Of a stretch of 12,763 bases of DNA, positions 1-8,343 are shown one piece after another. The position numbers and the translations under genes are program-made. The DNA comes from Bacteroidales bacterium. GTDB lineage: Bacteria; Bacteroidota; Bacteroidia; Bacteroidales; P3. The DNA lies in contig JAITVC010000052.1 in assembly GCA_031286005.1 (NCBI GenBank), positions 1 through 12,763 of the forward strand, in the 5' to 3' direction. Every line of letters starts with the position of its first letter. The first letter of the stretch is position 1. The notes below the pieces were generated by a model. The model was given only the letters and a program-made list of their open reading frames with translations. It ran no database searches and was not told the DNA's origin.

Positions 1-71
1 AAATTAGAAGACATTCCGCTTTAGGAAACCTAACCATTGACGAATTTACAAAACTAAAAAATGTTGCTTAA
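1..71 (+). pseudogene. IS3-family transposase, C-terminal end (partial at window edge)
   Basis: Reading from base 3, an open frame encodes 22 residues and stops with TAA at 69-71. The peptide contains RRHSALGNLTIDEF followed by a lysine-rich tail. This matches the end of the DDE integrase-type transposase (OrfB) of IS3-family elements, where an RRxHSALGxLTPxEF-like motif closes the catalytic domain a few residues before the stop. Only this end is in the window, so I cannot tell whether the upstream copy is intact or a remnant; the pseudogene label means partial here. The stop codon sits directly beside the -33 element of the promoter for the next gene. No obvious terminal inverted repeat can be paired because the left end of the element is outside the window. 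Confidence 0.75.
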
Positions 72-94
72 TTCAAAAAAAACGCTTATCTTTG
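64..94 (+). promoter_or_regulatory. Bacteroidetes-type promoter for the gene at 140
   Basis: A -33 TTG at 64-66 is followed after 20 nt by TATCTTTG at 87-94, matching the -7 consensus TAnnTTTG. The start codon at 140 leaves a leader of roughly 40 nt. The -33 TTG lies inside the last codons of the IS3 transposase, so the promoter straddles the IS end. Confidence 0.6.
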
Positions 95-139
95 TATCCG
101 GAATTAGTTACGAACTCCAAACCCTAAAACATCAATACC

Positions 140-646
140 ATGAACCAAAAAATCATTTTATCCTTAGCCTGCATACAATTCGTTATAATTACGAGCACAT
201 GTTTTGCACAAGACGCAACCATTCCCATTCCGCACAACAAAATCGTATTGGAGGATATGAAAACCTATAAACCGGAGATATATTCGCAATATAGGACAGG
301 GATAATGAAGGAAATAAGCGGAATCGTTGTAGGTGCTGCCGGCGTGGGATTTATAGCGATGGGAGGATTATGTATGATTATGCCCGAAGGAGGCAGCAGT
401 TACGTTTCAATGGGGCCGTTCCGTGTTGAAAGTGATAATGGAAATTTGAAAAAGGTAGGACCCGTATTGATGGCTATCGGGGCTGTTGGGTTGGGTGTTG
501 GCATTCCGCTTATGATCAGTGGCGGAAATAAACGGAAACAAATCCTTGAAAATTTTAAGAGTCAACACTACTCGTCGCCGAACTCTTCGGCGTATTTTCA
601 GATGAATCTATACTCGAATGGAGTTGGAATTGCATATGTATTTTGA
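140..646 (+). CDS. Exported hypothetical protein, 168 aa, with two Gly-rich hydrophobic segments
   Basis: I do not recognise a named family. Residues 1-23 form a signal peptide (hydrophobic core, then CFAQ, with probable cleavage before or after the Gln), so the product leaves the cytoplasm. Two glycine-rich hydrophobic segments lie at about 60-81 and 106-127, each long enough to cross a membrane, and the second is followed by a basic GGNKRKQ stretch. The C-terminus, YFQMNLYSNGVGIAYVF, alternates polar and apolar residues and ends in an aromatic residue, as outer-membrane beta-strands often do. ATG 140 is preferred because it gives the complete signal peptide and lies at a sensible distance from the promoter. 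The gene stands alone, between an IS3 end and a second exported protein with its own promoter. Function unknown. Confidence 0.75.
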   Translation: MNQKIILSLACIQFVIITSTCFAQDATIPIPHNKIVLEDMKTYKPEIYSQYRTGIMKEISGIVVGAAGVGFIAMGGLCMIMPEGGSSYVSMGPFRVESDNGNLKKVGPVLMAIGAVGLGVGIPLMISGGNKRKQILENFKSQHYSSPNSSAYFQMNLYSNGVGIAYVF

Positions 647-664
647 GCAAAAAAAAGACACTTT

Positions 665-698
665 TCACTAATCGCTAATCACCATTCACTATTTCCCC
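665..698. repeat. Dispersed intergenic spacer repeat, copy 1
   Basis: A 34-nt low-complexity stretch of the type CACTAATCGCTAATCACC matches positions 11760-11793 in 28 of 34 bases, in the same orientation. Both copies lie in non-coding gaps upstream of a gene with a TAnnTTTG promoter. It does not form a clear hairpin. Confidence 0.6.
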
Positions 699-740
699 CC
701 TTGTTTTAACCACGCCTTGTTAGTAAAACACCATCTATTA

Positions 741-772
741 TTTTGTTATTCAAAATATTTTTTGTACCTTTG
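741..772 (+). promoter_or_regulatory. Bacteroidetes-type promoter for the gene at 800
   Basis: The -33 TTTTG at 741-745 is followed by exactly 19 nt and then TACCTTTG at 765-772. This is a full match to the Bacteroidetes housekeeping consensus. The expected transcription start is about 20-24 nt before the ATG at 800. Confidence 0.75.
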
Positions 773-799
773 CGGGGTGATATTAAAACTATTTAAATC

Positions 800-1450
800 A
801 TGAAACAGATTTTGTTCGGTATATTTGCATTATTGTTTATCAGTATGCAAGCCCAAGACCCCTTTGTTGGACTAATGCCTCGACAACGGCTTTTGCCTAA
901 TCAATTCATCGTGGATCAGGATGACATTCGAATTCGCCAAACTGTTGAAGGGAAAATGAACACCTTTGTGATTCTTAAATCTAACTTGTTTGAATTCGTG
1001 TATGATGAACAGCATCCCTTGGGGCATATTGTTTATGTTGGCGCTGAAGATACGGCGGCGATTTACCGTTTGGGCGAAATTTACATTAGAGGTAAATACG
1101 CTGCTACGCGAAACTACAAGAAATACACCCCTCCGGCTGTAACCACACTGGTGCTTTCGGCTATTCCTTTTGCAGGGCCGATTTTGGGATTGGGCTGGGC
1201 TATTCCGGCTTCCTTAACGCCTGTGAAAATCGAAAATCTCGGCCACCCCGAACTGCCTTTAGTTGAGCATCGCCTCTATTATCAAGGCTATTCCGAAGAG
1301 GCTCGGCGTATCAAAGCACGACGCATCTGGCTAAACTTCGGCGTTGGATTTGGTATCTGTATCGGCACTATATTCGTAAATGAAATGACCGAAGGCGCAC
1401 TATTCGACCCTATCGTTGGGAAGGGTAAGTCGCAAATTTTCAAGTTTTAA
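800..1450 (+). CDS. Exported hypothetical protein, 216 aa, two predicted membrane segments
   Basis: No named family recognised. Residues 1-19 form a signal peptide ending MQAQ, with cleavage probably before DPF. A mostly polar region (20-110) follows, then a hydrophobic segment at about 113-139 rich in Gly, Ala and Pro. A basic linker (about 155-175, with the pattern YYQGYSEEARRIKARRIW) leads into a second hydrophobic segment at about 178-194. The basic linker before the last helix suggests a membrane-anchored envelope protein. Its layout (signal peptide, two Gly-rich helices, charged stretch next to the second helix) resembles that of the preceding 168-aa protein, though I see no clear sequence identity. 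It has its own strong promoter and ends 56 nt before atpB, whose promoter lies in that gap, so it is probably a separate transcription unit. Function unknown. Confidence 0.75.
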   Translation: MKQILFGIFALLFISMQAQDPFVGLMPRQRLLPNQFIVDQDDIRIRQTVEGKMNTFVILKSNLFEFVYDEQHPLGHIVYVGAEDTAAIYRLGEIYIRGKYAATRNYKKYTPPAVTTLVLSAIPFAGPILGLGWAIPASLTPVKIENLGHPELPLVEHRLYYQGYSEEARRIKARRIWLNFGVGFGICIGTIFVNEMTEGALFDPIVGKGKSQIFKF

Positions 1451-1470
1451 TTGGTTTTACTGCAATTATC

Positions 1471-1502
1471 TTTTGCTGTTCTCATTTTTTTTCGTACCTT
1501 TG
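1471..1502 (+). promoter_or_regulatory. Strong promoter of the atp operon, abutting the atpB start
   Basis: TTTTG at 1471-1475, a 19-nt spacer, and TACCTTTG at 1495-1502 give a full consensus promoter. The atpB ATG begins at 1507, only 4 nt after the -7 box. Because this box is centred near -7, transcription should start at or within a few bases of the ATG, which predicts a leaderless or nearly leaderless mRNA. Confidence 0.8.
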
Positions 1503-1506
1503 TTTC

Positions 1507-2574
1507 ATGATTTGGAAAAGTACTCGGTTTATTTTTATTCTAATACTCGTTGCTTTTTGCTTGAATGCCCGTGCTGCGGCGCATGAGAAAGAAAAGTTTG
1601 ATGCCGGTAGTTTGATTATCGAACATATTTTGGATAATCACGAATGGCATATTATCGAGATTGGCGAAAAACCGATTTCTATTCCTCTGCCGATTTTGTT
1701 GATTTACGATGGTCGATTGTACGCTTTCATGTCATCGAAGTTTCATCATGGACACAGCGATTATCAAGGCTTTCGATTGATGTTGGAAGGCGATTACAAG
1801 GGTAAGATTGTTCACATTGAGCCATCGGGCGAGATTTCGGCCAAACAACCCATCGATCTTTCGATGACTAAAAATGTAGTGTCTATTTTGATGTCGGCGG
1901 TTTTGTTGGCTGTAATTTTTATCTCGGTGTCGAGAACATCTCGCAAACGAGGTTCAAATCAAGCTCCAAAAGGTTTGCAAAATATGCTCGAACCGATTAT
2001 TATTTTTGTTCGCGATGACATTGCCAAAGTGGGCTTACCGGCGAAATATGTGGATCGCTATTTGCCTTACTTGCTCACGTTGTTCTTTTTTATTCTGGTG
2101 TGCAATTTGTTGGGATTAATTCCGTTCTTTCCGGGCGGGGCCAATGTTACGGGCAATATTGCTGTAACTTTTGTGTTGGCCATGCTCACGTTTATCATCA
2201 CTACATTTAGTGGAAAACGTGCGTATTTTCGCGAACTGGTGGATTATCCGAATGCGCCTTGGTGGGTAAAAATTCCTATTCCGCTTATGCCTGCAATTGA
2301 GATTATGAGCTTGTTCACCAAGCCTTTGGTGTTGATGATTCGGCTTTTTGCCAACATCATGGCCGGGCATATTATGATTTTGGGATTTATCACGATTATT
2401 TTCATCATTGGCCAACTTAATATGTATTTAGGTTATGGTACATCGCTTGTATCCATGGCATTTGGATTATTTATCAGTGGTTTGGAGTTGATTGTGGCGT
2501 TTGTGCAAGCGTTTGTATTTACGTTGCTGACGAGCATGTATATTGGGGCGGCTGTGCAGGAACACCATTCTTGA
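1507..2574 (+). CDS. atpB: F1Fo ATP synthase subunit a
   Basis: Membrane stator subunit that forms the two proton half-channels beside the c-ring. The family signature is seen at about residues 272-287, KPLVLMIRLFANIMAGH, in which R279 is the essential arginine facing the c-ring carboxylate. The last helix carries FVQAFVFTLLT with Q334, equivalent to the conserved Gln of the E. coli protein. At 355 residues it is longer than the roughly 270 of E. coli. The extra length is an N-terminal signal peptide (1-24, ending ARAAA) plus a region of about 95 mostly polar residues before the first helix at about 122-140, as is usual in Bacteroidota. ATG 1507 is kept despite its closeness to the promoter, because the next Met (residue 75) would remove the signal peptide. 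It is the first gene of the operon; a 64-nt gap precedes atpE. Confidence 0.95.
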   Translation: MIWKSTRFIFILILVAFCLNARAAAHEKEKFDAGSLIIEHILDNHEWHIIEIGEKPISIPLPILLIYDGRLYAFMSSKFHHGHSDYQGFRLMLEGDYKGKIVHIEPSGEISAKQPIDLSMTKNVVSILMSAVLLAVIFISVSRTSRKRGSNQAPKGLQNMLEPIIIFVRDDIAKVGLPAKYVDRYLPYLLTLFFFILVCNLLGLIPFFPGGANVTGNIAVTFVLAMLTFIITTFSGKRAYFRELVDYPNAPWWVKIPIPLMPAIEIMSLFTKPLVLMIRLFANIMAGHIMILGFITIIFIIGQLNMYLGYGTSLVSMAFGLFISGLELIVAFVQAFVFTLLTSMYIGAAVQEHHS

Positions 2575-2910
<336 letters not shown>

Positions 2911-2911
<1 letters not shown>

Positions 2912-3411
2912 TGGAACTGATCACTCCGGGCGTTGGGCTGATTTTTTGGATGACGCTTATTTTTTTAGTGCTGTTTTTTGTGCTAAGAAAATTTGCATGG
3001 CCTGCTATTCTATCCATGCTGAAAGAGCGCGAACAAGCGATTGAGAGCGCTTTGCATGCAGCGGAAAAAGCACGCGAAGAACTTAAAAATCTTCATGCCG
3101 ACAACGAAAAACTCTTGCGAGAAGCGCGTGCGCAAAGCGATGAAATTTTGCAAAATGCCAATACGACGAGTAAACAGTTGATAGGGAAAGCCCAAAATGA
3201 TGCTCAAAAAGAGTATGACCGGATTCTCGAAAATGCCCGTCTGTCCATCGAGAAAGAGAAACAAGCCGCCATTGTCGAACTGCAAAATGAAGTGGCTAAA
3301 CTGTCTATCAATATTGCAGAAAAGATTCTCAGAGAAGAATTGAAAAACAAACAGCAATACGATGGACTTATTGACAAAACAATTTCAGATATAAATCTAC
3401 GTAAGTCATGA
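2911..3411 (+). CDS. atpF: F1Fo ATP synthase subunit b
   Basis: Peripheral stalk subunit that holds the F1 head to subunit a. It has one N-terminal membrane helix (about residues 7-27, GLIFWMTLIFLVLFFVLRKF), then the typical WPAI turn, then a long charged alpha-helical coiled coil (about 35-150, rich in Glu, Lys, Ala and Gln). The chosen start, ATG 2911, gives 166 aa, the normal family length, and begins MELITPGVGL. An in-frame upstream ATG at 2863 would add 16 Cys- and Arg-rich residues translated out of frame from the atpE end, and is rejected. The gene overlaps atpE by 1 nt and atpH by 4 nt (ATGA). Confidence 0.95.
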
Positions 3412-3971
3412 TTCGGGCCAAACAGGTTGATATACGCTATGCAACAGCACTGCAACAAACTGCCATAGAGCAAGGTTTGGAGCAAGAGATTTATCATGAT
3501 ATGATAGAACTCAGAGCTTTGCTTTTGGATCAAGCTGACTTTCGCCTGTTCTTAAAAAACTCGGCTATTAAGCCCTCGCAAAAGAGCCAAATCTTGAATA
3601 CTTTGTTCAAAGATTCAGTTCATCAATTGACGTTGGATTTTATGCAACTCATCTTGAAGAAATCTCGTATCAGCAATGTGCAGGGTATCATTTTGGCGTA
3701 TATTGAATTGCATCGCAAGGTGCATCGATTGCGCACCGTAACAGTCTATACGGCCAATGAGCTATCGCCCTCTCACAAGGATGAATTGCAGGCTGTGCTA
3801 ACCGAGAAACTACCAACCAAAACCGTTGAGCTGCGCACGGAAGTTCGCCCCCAAATCATTGGAGGGTTGGTATTGCGTTTTGATGATTATCTGTTTGACA
3901 ACAGTCTTTCCGCACGTCTTGGAAAACTCCGGCGTGATTTTGAATCCAATGTTTACGAATCTCAAATCTAA
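3408..3971 (+). CDS. atpH: F1Fo ATP synthase subunit delta
   Basis: Soluble subunit (OSCP family) that joins the top of the alpha3beta3 head to the b stalk. The 187 residues are the usual size. The N-terminal helical domain begins [16 protein letters not shown], and the C-terminal part carries the family motif [20 protein letters not shown] (about residues 151-170), matching the conserved GGxxLRxxDxxxDxSxxxxL. The start overlaps the atpF stop as ATGA, and the stop lies 2 nt before atpA, consistent with coupled translation along the operon. Confidence 0.93.
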   Translation: MIRAKQVDIRYATALQQTAIEQGLEQEIYHDMIELRALLLDQADFRLFLKNSAIKPSQKSQILNTLFKDSVHQLTLDFMQLILKKSRISNVQGIILAYIELHRKVHRLRTVTVYTANELSPSHKDELQAVLTEKLPTKTVELRTEVRPQIIGGLVLRFDDYLFDNSLSARLGKLRRDFESNVYESQI

Positions 3972-3973
3972 TT

Positions 3974-5557
3974 ATGGCAAATATTAAACCTGCCGAAGTT
4001 TCGGCCATTTTAAAACAACAGTTATCCGGTTTATCTTTTGAAACCAAACTTGAAGAAGTGGGTACCGTGCTCGAAGTGGGCGATGGTATTGCTCGTGTTT
4101 ATGGTCTTTCGCACGCACAATCGGGCGAGTTAGTCGAATTTGTTACCACCGGACAAAAGGCCATCGTTTTAAATCTCGAAGAAGATAATGTTGGGATTGT
4201 TATTTTGGGCGATCCCGAAAATATTCAAGAAGGACATTTGGTACGCCGAACGGGGCTTATTGCTTCTTTGCCTGTGGGCGAAGGCATGATTGGCCGTGTG
4301 GTTGACACTTTGGGAAGTCCGATTGATGGAAAAGGCGAAATCAAAGGCGAATTGATAGAAATGCCGCTTGAACGCAAAGCGCCGGGTGTGATTTTTCGCC
4401 AACCTGTAACCGAGCCTTTGCAAACCGGCATTAAAGCCGTTGACTCAATGGTGCCGATTGGTCGCGGACAGCGTGAACTCCTTATTGGCGACCGTCAAAC
4501 GGGAAAAACCGCTATCGCTATAGACACCATTATCAATCAAAAAGAGTTTTACGATCGAGGCGAGCCTGTATATTGTATTTATGTGGCTTGCGGACAAAAA
4601 GGTTCGACTATTGCCAATATCGTGCAAACGTTGGAAGAATATGGCGCTATGGCTTATACAACGGTGGTTGCGGCAACCGCTTCTTCGGCGGCGGCGATGC
4701 AGTTTTATGCCCCGTTTGCAGGCGCTGCCATAGGCGAATATTTCCGTGATACGGGACGTCCGGCGTTGGTAATTTTTGACGATTTATCGAAACAGGCTGT
4801 AGCCTATCGCGAAGTTTCGTTGCTGTTGCGCCGTCCACCCGGACGAGAAGCCTATCCCGGCGATGTGTTTTATTTGCACTCTCGTTTGCTCGAACGTGCT
4901 GCAAAAATTATCGCCAATGACAGTATTGCGGCACAGATGAACGACCTTCCCGAAACATTGAAAGGTCGAGTGAAAGGCGGCGGCTCACTTACCGCATTAC
5001 CGATTATCGAAACGCAAGCCGGAGATATTTCGGCCTATATTCCCACCAATGTAATTTCGATTACCGACGGCCAAATCTTTCTGGAAGGTAACTTGTTTCT
5101 TGCGGGCATACGTCCGGCCATCAATGTGGGTATTTCTGTTTCTCGTGTGGGAGGAAATGCTCAAATCAAATCCATGAAAAAAGTGTCGGGGGTGCTGCGT
5201 CTCGACCAAGCGCAATTCCGCGAATTAGAGGCTTTCTCAAAGTTCGGTTCCGATTTGGATACCGCCACACAAACCGTTCTTGACAACGGCGCACGAAACG
5301 TGGAAATCCTCAAACAACCGCAATATGCGCCAATGAAAGTGGAGCATCAAATTGCGATTATCTTCTGTGGAACGAGAGGTCTTTTAAAGTTAGTTCCGGT
5401 TTACGAAGTATGCAATTTTGAACGGCAATTCATTAATCATTTGGAATCTAATTACCGGCCTTTACTCGACGAATTGAGAGCCGGAACGCTATCCGACGAA
5501 ACCGCTGAAACCCTCACAAAAGAAGCGCTTTTTATCGCCAAAGGATTCCAAAAATAA
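3974..5557 (+). CDS. atpA: F1Fo ATP synthase subunit alpha
   Basis: Non-catalytic nucleotide-binding subunit of the F1 head; it alternates with beta and supplies the arginine finger to the catalytic sites. The 527 residues compare with 513 in E. coli. An N-terminal beta-barrel domain (about 25-95) is followed by the nucleotide-binding core. The Walker A motif GDRQTGKT lies at residues 172-179. The Walker B region [10 protein letters not shown] follows at about 264-273. The alpha/beta signature [10 protein letters not shown] lies at 381-390, with R391 as the arginine finger. The C-terminal helical domain ends in a [10 protein letters not shown] motif. No defect is visible. It starts 2 nt after atpH and ends 18 nt before atpG. 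The catalytic beta subunit must be encoded elsewhere. Confidence 0.97.
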   Translation: MANIKPAEVSAILKQQLSGLSFETKLEEVGTVLEVGDGIARVYGLSHAQSGELVEFVTTGQKAIVLNLEEDNVGIVILGDPENIQEGHLVRRTGLIASLPVGEGMIGRVVDTLGSPIDGKGEIKGELIEMPLERKAPGVIFRQPVTEPLQTGIKAVDSMVPIGRGQRELLIGDRQTGKTAIAIDTIINQKEFYDRGEPVYCIYVACGQKGSTIANIVQTLEEYGAMAYTTVVAATASSAAAMQFYAPFAGAAIGEYFRDTGRPALVIFDDLSKQAVAYREVSLLLRRPPGREAYPGDVFYLHSRLLERAAKIIANDSIAAQMNDLPETLKGRVKGGGSLTALPIIETQAGDISAYIPTNVISITDGQIFLEGNLFLAGIRPAINVGISVSRVGGNAQIKSMKKVSGVLRLDQAQFRELEAFSKFGSDLDTATQTVLDNGARNVEILKQPQYAPMKVEHQIAIIFCGTRGLLKLVPVYEVCNFERQFINHLESNYRPLLDELRAGTLSDETAETLTKEALFIAKGFQK

Positions 5558-5575
5558 GTTTTTTTACGTTAAAAA

Positions 5576-6463
5576 ATGGCCAATCTTAAAGAAATAAAAA
5601 ATCGCATCGCCACAGTCGCTTCAACGCAGCAAACCACAGCTGCCATGAAACTGATTGCAGCGTCGAAATTGCGTAAAGCGCAGTTGAGTCTCTTACATTT
5701 GCGGCCATTTTCGAACAAGTTGCACGAAGTCATGTTGCAAACCGTTCAGGATGGCGACACGCATTTACGTTCTCCATTTTTGGAGGTGCGAAAACCGGAA
5801 AAAGTCATGCTGATGGTGGTTACTTCAAATAGTGGGCTTTGCGGTGCATTCAACACCGGTGTGCTAAAAGCGGCCATGCATCACATTCAGACTAATTATC
5901 TCACAAATCCCGACGTTAAGGAGATTTCAATCATGTGCTTCGGCAAAAAGGCCGTTGAGTTTTTTGCTAAACAGCCCTATAAAGTGGTGGCTAATCATAT
6001 TGAATTTATGAATCATATCGACTATGATAAGTTTGATAAAATTGCGGAAGATTTGTTGCAAAGCTACAAGAATCACACTTATGATTTGATTGATATGGTC
6101 AGCAATTTATTTGTGAATGCCGGTGTTTACGAAACAGTGGTACGTCAAAAATTGCCTTACGATATTGAGGAAGTTAAGGTTTCTGATTTGCTTCCGGATT
6201 ATTATATTTATGCTCCGGATAAAGATTCGGTGGTTCACAACATCATTCCCATATCGTTCAAAGTGCGCACCTACATGCGTTTTGCCGAATCTGTTGCAGC
6301 CGAATATGCAGCGCGCATGACATCGATGCACAAAGCCACCGAGAATGCCATTCAGTTGCAAAAAGAACTTAAACTCCGCTACAATAAAGCCCGTCAAGCC
6401 GCCATTACTAACGAAATCATTGAAATTACGAATGGAGCGAATGCGTTGAATGGGGGAAATTAA
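5576..6463 (+). CDS. atpG: F1Fo ATP synthase subunit gamma
   Basis: Central rotor shaft that turns inside the alpha3beta3 head and rests on the c-ring. The 295 residues are the normal size. The N-terminal helix carries the family start KEIKNRIATVASTQQTTAAM with KLIAASKLRKAQ following. A Rossmann-like middle domain includes MLMVVTSNSGLCGAFNTGV, matching the conserved SDRGLCGxxN. The C-terminal helix ends with ITNEIIEITNGANAL, the expected pairing partner of the N-terminal helix. It is the last atp gene here. The stop TAA at 6461-6463 is only 8 nt before the next ORF, so the transporter gene downstream may be read on the same transcript. Confidence 0.96.
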   Translation: MANLKEIKNRIATVASTQQTTAAMKLIAASKLRKAQLSLLHLRPFSNKLHEVMLQTVQDGDTHLRSPFLEVRKPEKVMLMVVTSNSGLCGAFNTGVLKAAMHHIQTNYLTNPDVKEISIMCFGKKAVEFFAKQPYKVVANHIEFMNHIDYDKFDKIAEDLLQSYKNHTYDLIDMVSNLFVNAGVYETVVRQKLPYDIEEVKVSDLLPDYYIYAPDKDSVVHNIIPISFKVRTYMRFAESVAAEYAARMTSMHKATENAIQLQKELKLRYNKARQAAITNEIIEITNGANALNGGN

Positions 6464-6471
6464 AACTAAAT

Positions 6472-7455
6472 TTGAAATCAAATCTCGTTAAATCATATCT
6501 TCATCTGCATATTCTGGTGTTTATCTTAGGATTTACCGGAATCTTGGGAAAATTAATTTCGCTTTCGGCCGAAAGTTTGGTGTTTTACCGCTTGGCTCTT
6601 ACTGTTCCAGCGTTGTGGCTCGTGATGATGGTGATGAAAATTCCGTTTACAATCAGCAAACAACAATTCCGACAATACATGTGGGTAGGCATGAGTTTAG
6701 GGGTGCATTGGATTTGTTTTTTCAGTGCGATAAAATTCTCGAATGTGGCGGTAGCGTTGAGTTGTTTGGCAACCGGAAGTATGTTTGCAAGTTTTCTTGA
6801 GCCTTTATACCAGCGCCAAAAAATCAAGTGGTTTGATGTGATTATCAGCCTCATTGTCTTTGTGGTTTTAGCCTATATTTTAGGTTTGGATATGTCGTAT
6901 GGCTTGGGTGCGCTTTTGGGGATTGCTGCTGCGTTTTTTGCAGCATGGAACAATGTCTTAAACAAGACATTGGCCGGGAAAGCTCATTCTATTACTATTT
7001 CGTTTTATGAAATAGTCGGTGCGATGATTCCGGTCGTGATTTTTTTAGCGTTTACAACATCCGGATTTACCGAGTTTCCGCTTCCACGAATGCTGGGCGA
7101 AACGGGTCGTTTTTGGACTGATTTAGCCCAATCCGATTGGCTTTGGTTGGTAATCTTGGCATGGATTTGCACCGCTTATCCGTTCACTGCCATGGTTGAA
7201 CTAATGAAAAAATTATCAGCCTTTTCTGTTACCTTTGCGGTTAATTTTGAGCCTATTTATTCCATCATTTTAGCCTATTTAATTTTCGGCGAAAGCGAGA
7301 AAATGAAGCCGGAATTTTATGTTGGTGTGTTGATTATTTTTGTGTTGATTTTATTTTATCCGGTATTAAAATCAAAATTATTTCGTACCTTTGCACAAAA
7401 ACATCATGAAAAACACCCTTCCCTTTCTCAAAGAATTAACGAAAAACAACACTAA
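6472..7455 (+). CDS. EamA/DMT-family transporter
   Basis: Integral membrane protein of the drug/metabolite transporter superfamily; substrate unknown. The 327 residues hold about ten hydrophobic helices in two EamA repeats. The first begins HILVFILGFTGILGKLISLSA and includes SLGVHWICFFSAIKFSNVAV. The second includes AAFFAAWNNVLNKTLAG and the conserved end ALEP-like FEPIYSIILAYLIFGES. The start appears to be TTG (6472): no in-frame ATG lies nearby, and the next Met is well inside the first repeat, so an ATG start would lose a helix. The final 20 or so residues (KSKLFRTFAQKHHEKHPSLS...) are encoded by bases that also form the promoter and first 50 nt of the following gene; this polar tail may be a later extension. 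It may be cotranscribed with the atp genes. Confidence 0.85.
   Translation: MKSNLVKSYLHLHILVFILGFTGILGKLISLSAESLVFYRLALTVPALWLVMMVMKIPFTISKQQFRQYMWVGMSLGVHWICFFSAIKFSNVAVALSCLATGSMFASFLEPLYQRQKIKWFDVIISLIVFVVLAYILGLDMSYGLGALLGIAAAFFAAWNNVLNKTLAGKAHSITISFYEIVGAMIPVVIFLAFTTSGFTEFPLPRMLGETGRFWTDLAQSDWLWLVILAWICTAYPFTAMVELMKKLSAFSVTFAVNFEPIYSIILAYLIFGESEKMKPEFYVGVLIIFVLILFYPVLKSKLFRTFAQKHHEKHPSLSQRINEKQH
7386..7393 (+). promoter_or_regulatory. Candidate -7 box for the DUF2461 gene
   Basis: TACCTTTG followed by CA is a full -7 match. It lies inside the last codons of the EamA gene and 12 nt before the ATG at 7406. No good TTG is seen at the -33 position, so it rests on the -7 match alone. The expected leader is under 10 nt. 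Confidence 0.5.
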
Positions 7456-8092
7456 GGAATGGTTTACAGCCAACAAACCACGCTATCAGGCCATTCAAAA
7501 AGACGTTAACGATTTTACCGAACAACTCATTGCCGGTATTGCTAAATTCGACCCGACTATTGCCGGTCTCACGGTAAAAGATTGTTCATACAGAATCTAT
7601 CGTGATACGCGATTTTCAAAGGATAAAACGCCTTATAAAACCCACATCGGCATATTCATTTGCAAAGGCGGAAAATGCTCCGGAAATGCCGGTTATTATT
7701 TCCATATAGAGCCGAAAGACAATGCTTGGTTAGGTGGTTGTATGCTTGCCGTAGGTTTGTACCATCCCGAGCCGATTGTTTTAAAAAGCGTTCGTGAGGA
7801 TATTTTATCCAACGGCGCCAATTTCCTAAAAACCATCAAAGCCGCCAATGGTTTCGATTGGGACGATGATAACGAAGAAAAACTATCCCGCCCGCCAAAA
7901 GGTTTTCCGGCCGATAGTCCGTATATCGAATACATCAAGCAAAAAAACTTTTCGCTTGTGCAGGATTTTGATGAAAAATTACTCGCTGATCCTAAAAAAT
8001 TAGTCGATTTCTGTGTAAGCGAATTTAAGAAAACCAAAGCCTTTGCCGAACATGTGAACAGGGCTGTGGATTTTGCCCGTGAAGAAAATTAA
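7406..8092 (+). CDS. DUF2461 (TIGR02453) family protein
   Basis: Cytoplasmic protein of about 228 residues in a conserved family of unknown biochemical function. The motifs seen are FLKELTKNNTKEWFTANKPRY at residues 7-27 and the strongest family signature, YRIYRDTRFSKDKTPYKTHI, at 62-81, followed by GYYFHIEP and WLGGCMLAVGLYHP. No signal peptide or membrane segment is present. ATG 7406 is chosen over an in-frame TTG at 7391 because the TTG lies within the -7 box and homologues begin close to the KEL/NN motif. The gene overlaps the end of the EamA gene by 50 nt in another frame. It ends 2 nt before a strong bidirectional terminator. Length and motifs look intact. Confidence 0.9.
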   Translation: MKNTLPFLKELTKNNTKEWFTANKPRYQAIQKDVNDFTEQLIAGIAKFDPTIAGLTVKDCSYRIYRDTRFSKDKTPYKTHIGIFICKGGKCSGNAGYYFHIEPKDNAWLGGCMLAVGLYHPEPIVLKSVREDILSNGANFLKTIKAANGFDWDDDNEEKLSRPPKGFPADSPYIEYIKQKNFSLVQDFDEKLLADPKKLVDFCVSEFKKTKAFAEHVNRAVDFAREEN

Positions 8093-8093
8093 A

Positions 8094-8118
8094 AAAGCAC
8101 CGCAAAATGCGGTGCTTT
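8094..8118. terminator. Bidirectional intrinsic terminator between DUF2461 and hc1
   Basis: Perfect 10-bp stem AAAGCACCGC / GCGGTGCTTT with a 5-nt loop. On the minus strand the stem is followed by a run of T (the six A bases at 8091-8096), so it is strongest for the minus-strand hc1 gene. On the plus strand it follows the DUF2461 stop by one base and ends in TTT. It serves two converging genes. Confidence 0.88.
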
Positions 8119-8136
8119 CGTTAATTCAACGGTTAA

Positions 8137-8310
8137 TTATTTCGTTGTTTCGATAGATTTCTTTCTAAATTCTTTGAATAATTTCGTCAATTCCAACGTA
8201 GCTTTACGTGCGCGTGCGCCGGCAGCTTTGTTACCTTTTTCTACGTGAGCTTCTACATTTTCGGTGAAAGCATTGATTTGTTCCTCGATTTGTTTTACTA
8301 AATTTTGCAT
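8137..8310 (-). CDS. Histone H1-like (Hc1 family) DNA-binding protein, 57 aa
   Basis: A short minus-strand gene starting at ATG 8310-8308 and stopping at TAA 8139-8137. The product is basic and alpha-helical: an N-terminal amphipathic helix (MQNLVKQIEEQINAFTENVE), then EKGNKAAGARARKATLELTKLFKEFRKK (residues 24-51), then a short polar tail. The GNKAAGARARKxxLELxKLFKEFRK core is characteristic of the small histone H1/Hc1-like proteins found throughout Bacteroidota, which are thought to bind DNA through their Lys/Arg-rich face. Full family length, so not a fragment. It has its own promoter (TTG, 19 nt, TATCATTG) and a strong terminator 18 nt after the stop, so it is a monocistronic unit. Family assignment is from memory of the motif; role in nucleoid organisation is inferred. 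Confidence 0.88.
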   Translation of the reverse strand: MQNLVKQIEEQINAFTENVEAHVEKGNKAAGARARKATLELTKLFKEFRKKSIETTK

Positions 8311-8343
8311 GTTTTTTTTAATTTTATGAGGTTATACGTATTG

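Noticed and set aside
61..270. Plus-strand 69-codon open frame overlapping the 168-aa gene
   Set aside because: It starts at the end of the transposase and covers the promoter; it has no signal or motif, and the overlapping frame at 140 has a clear signal peptide.
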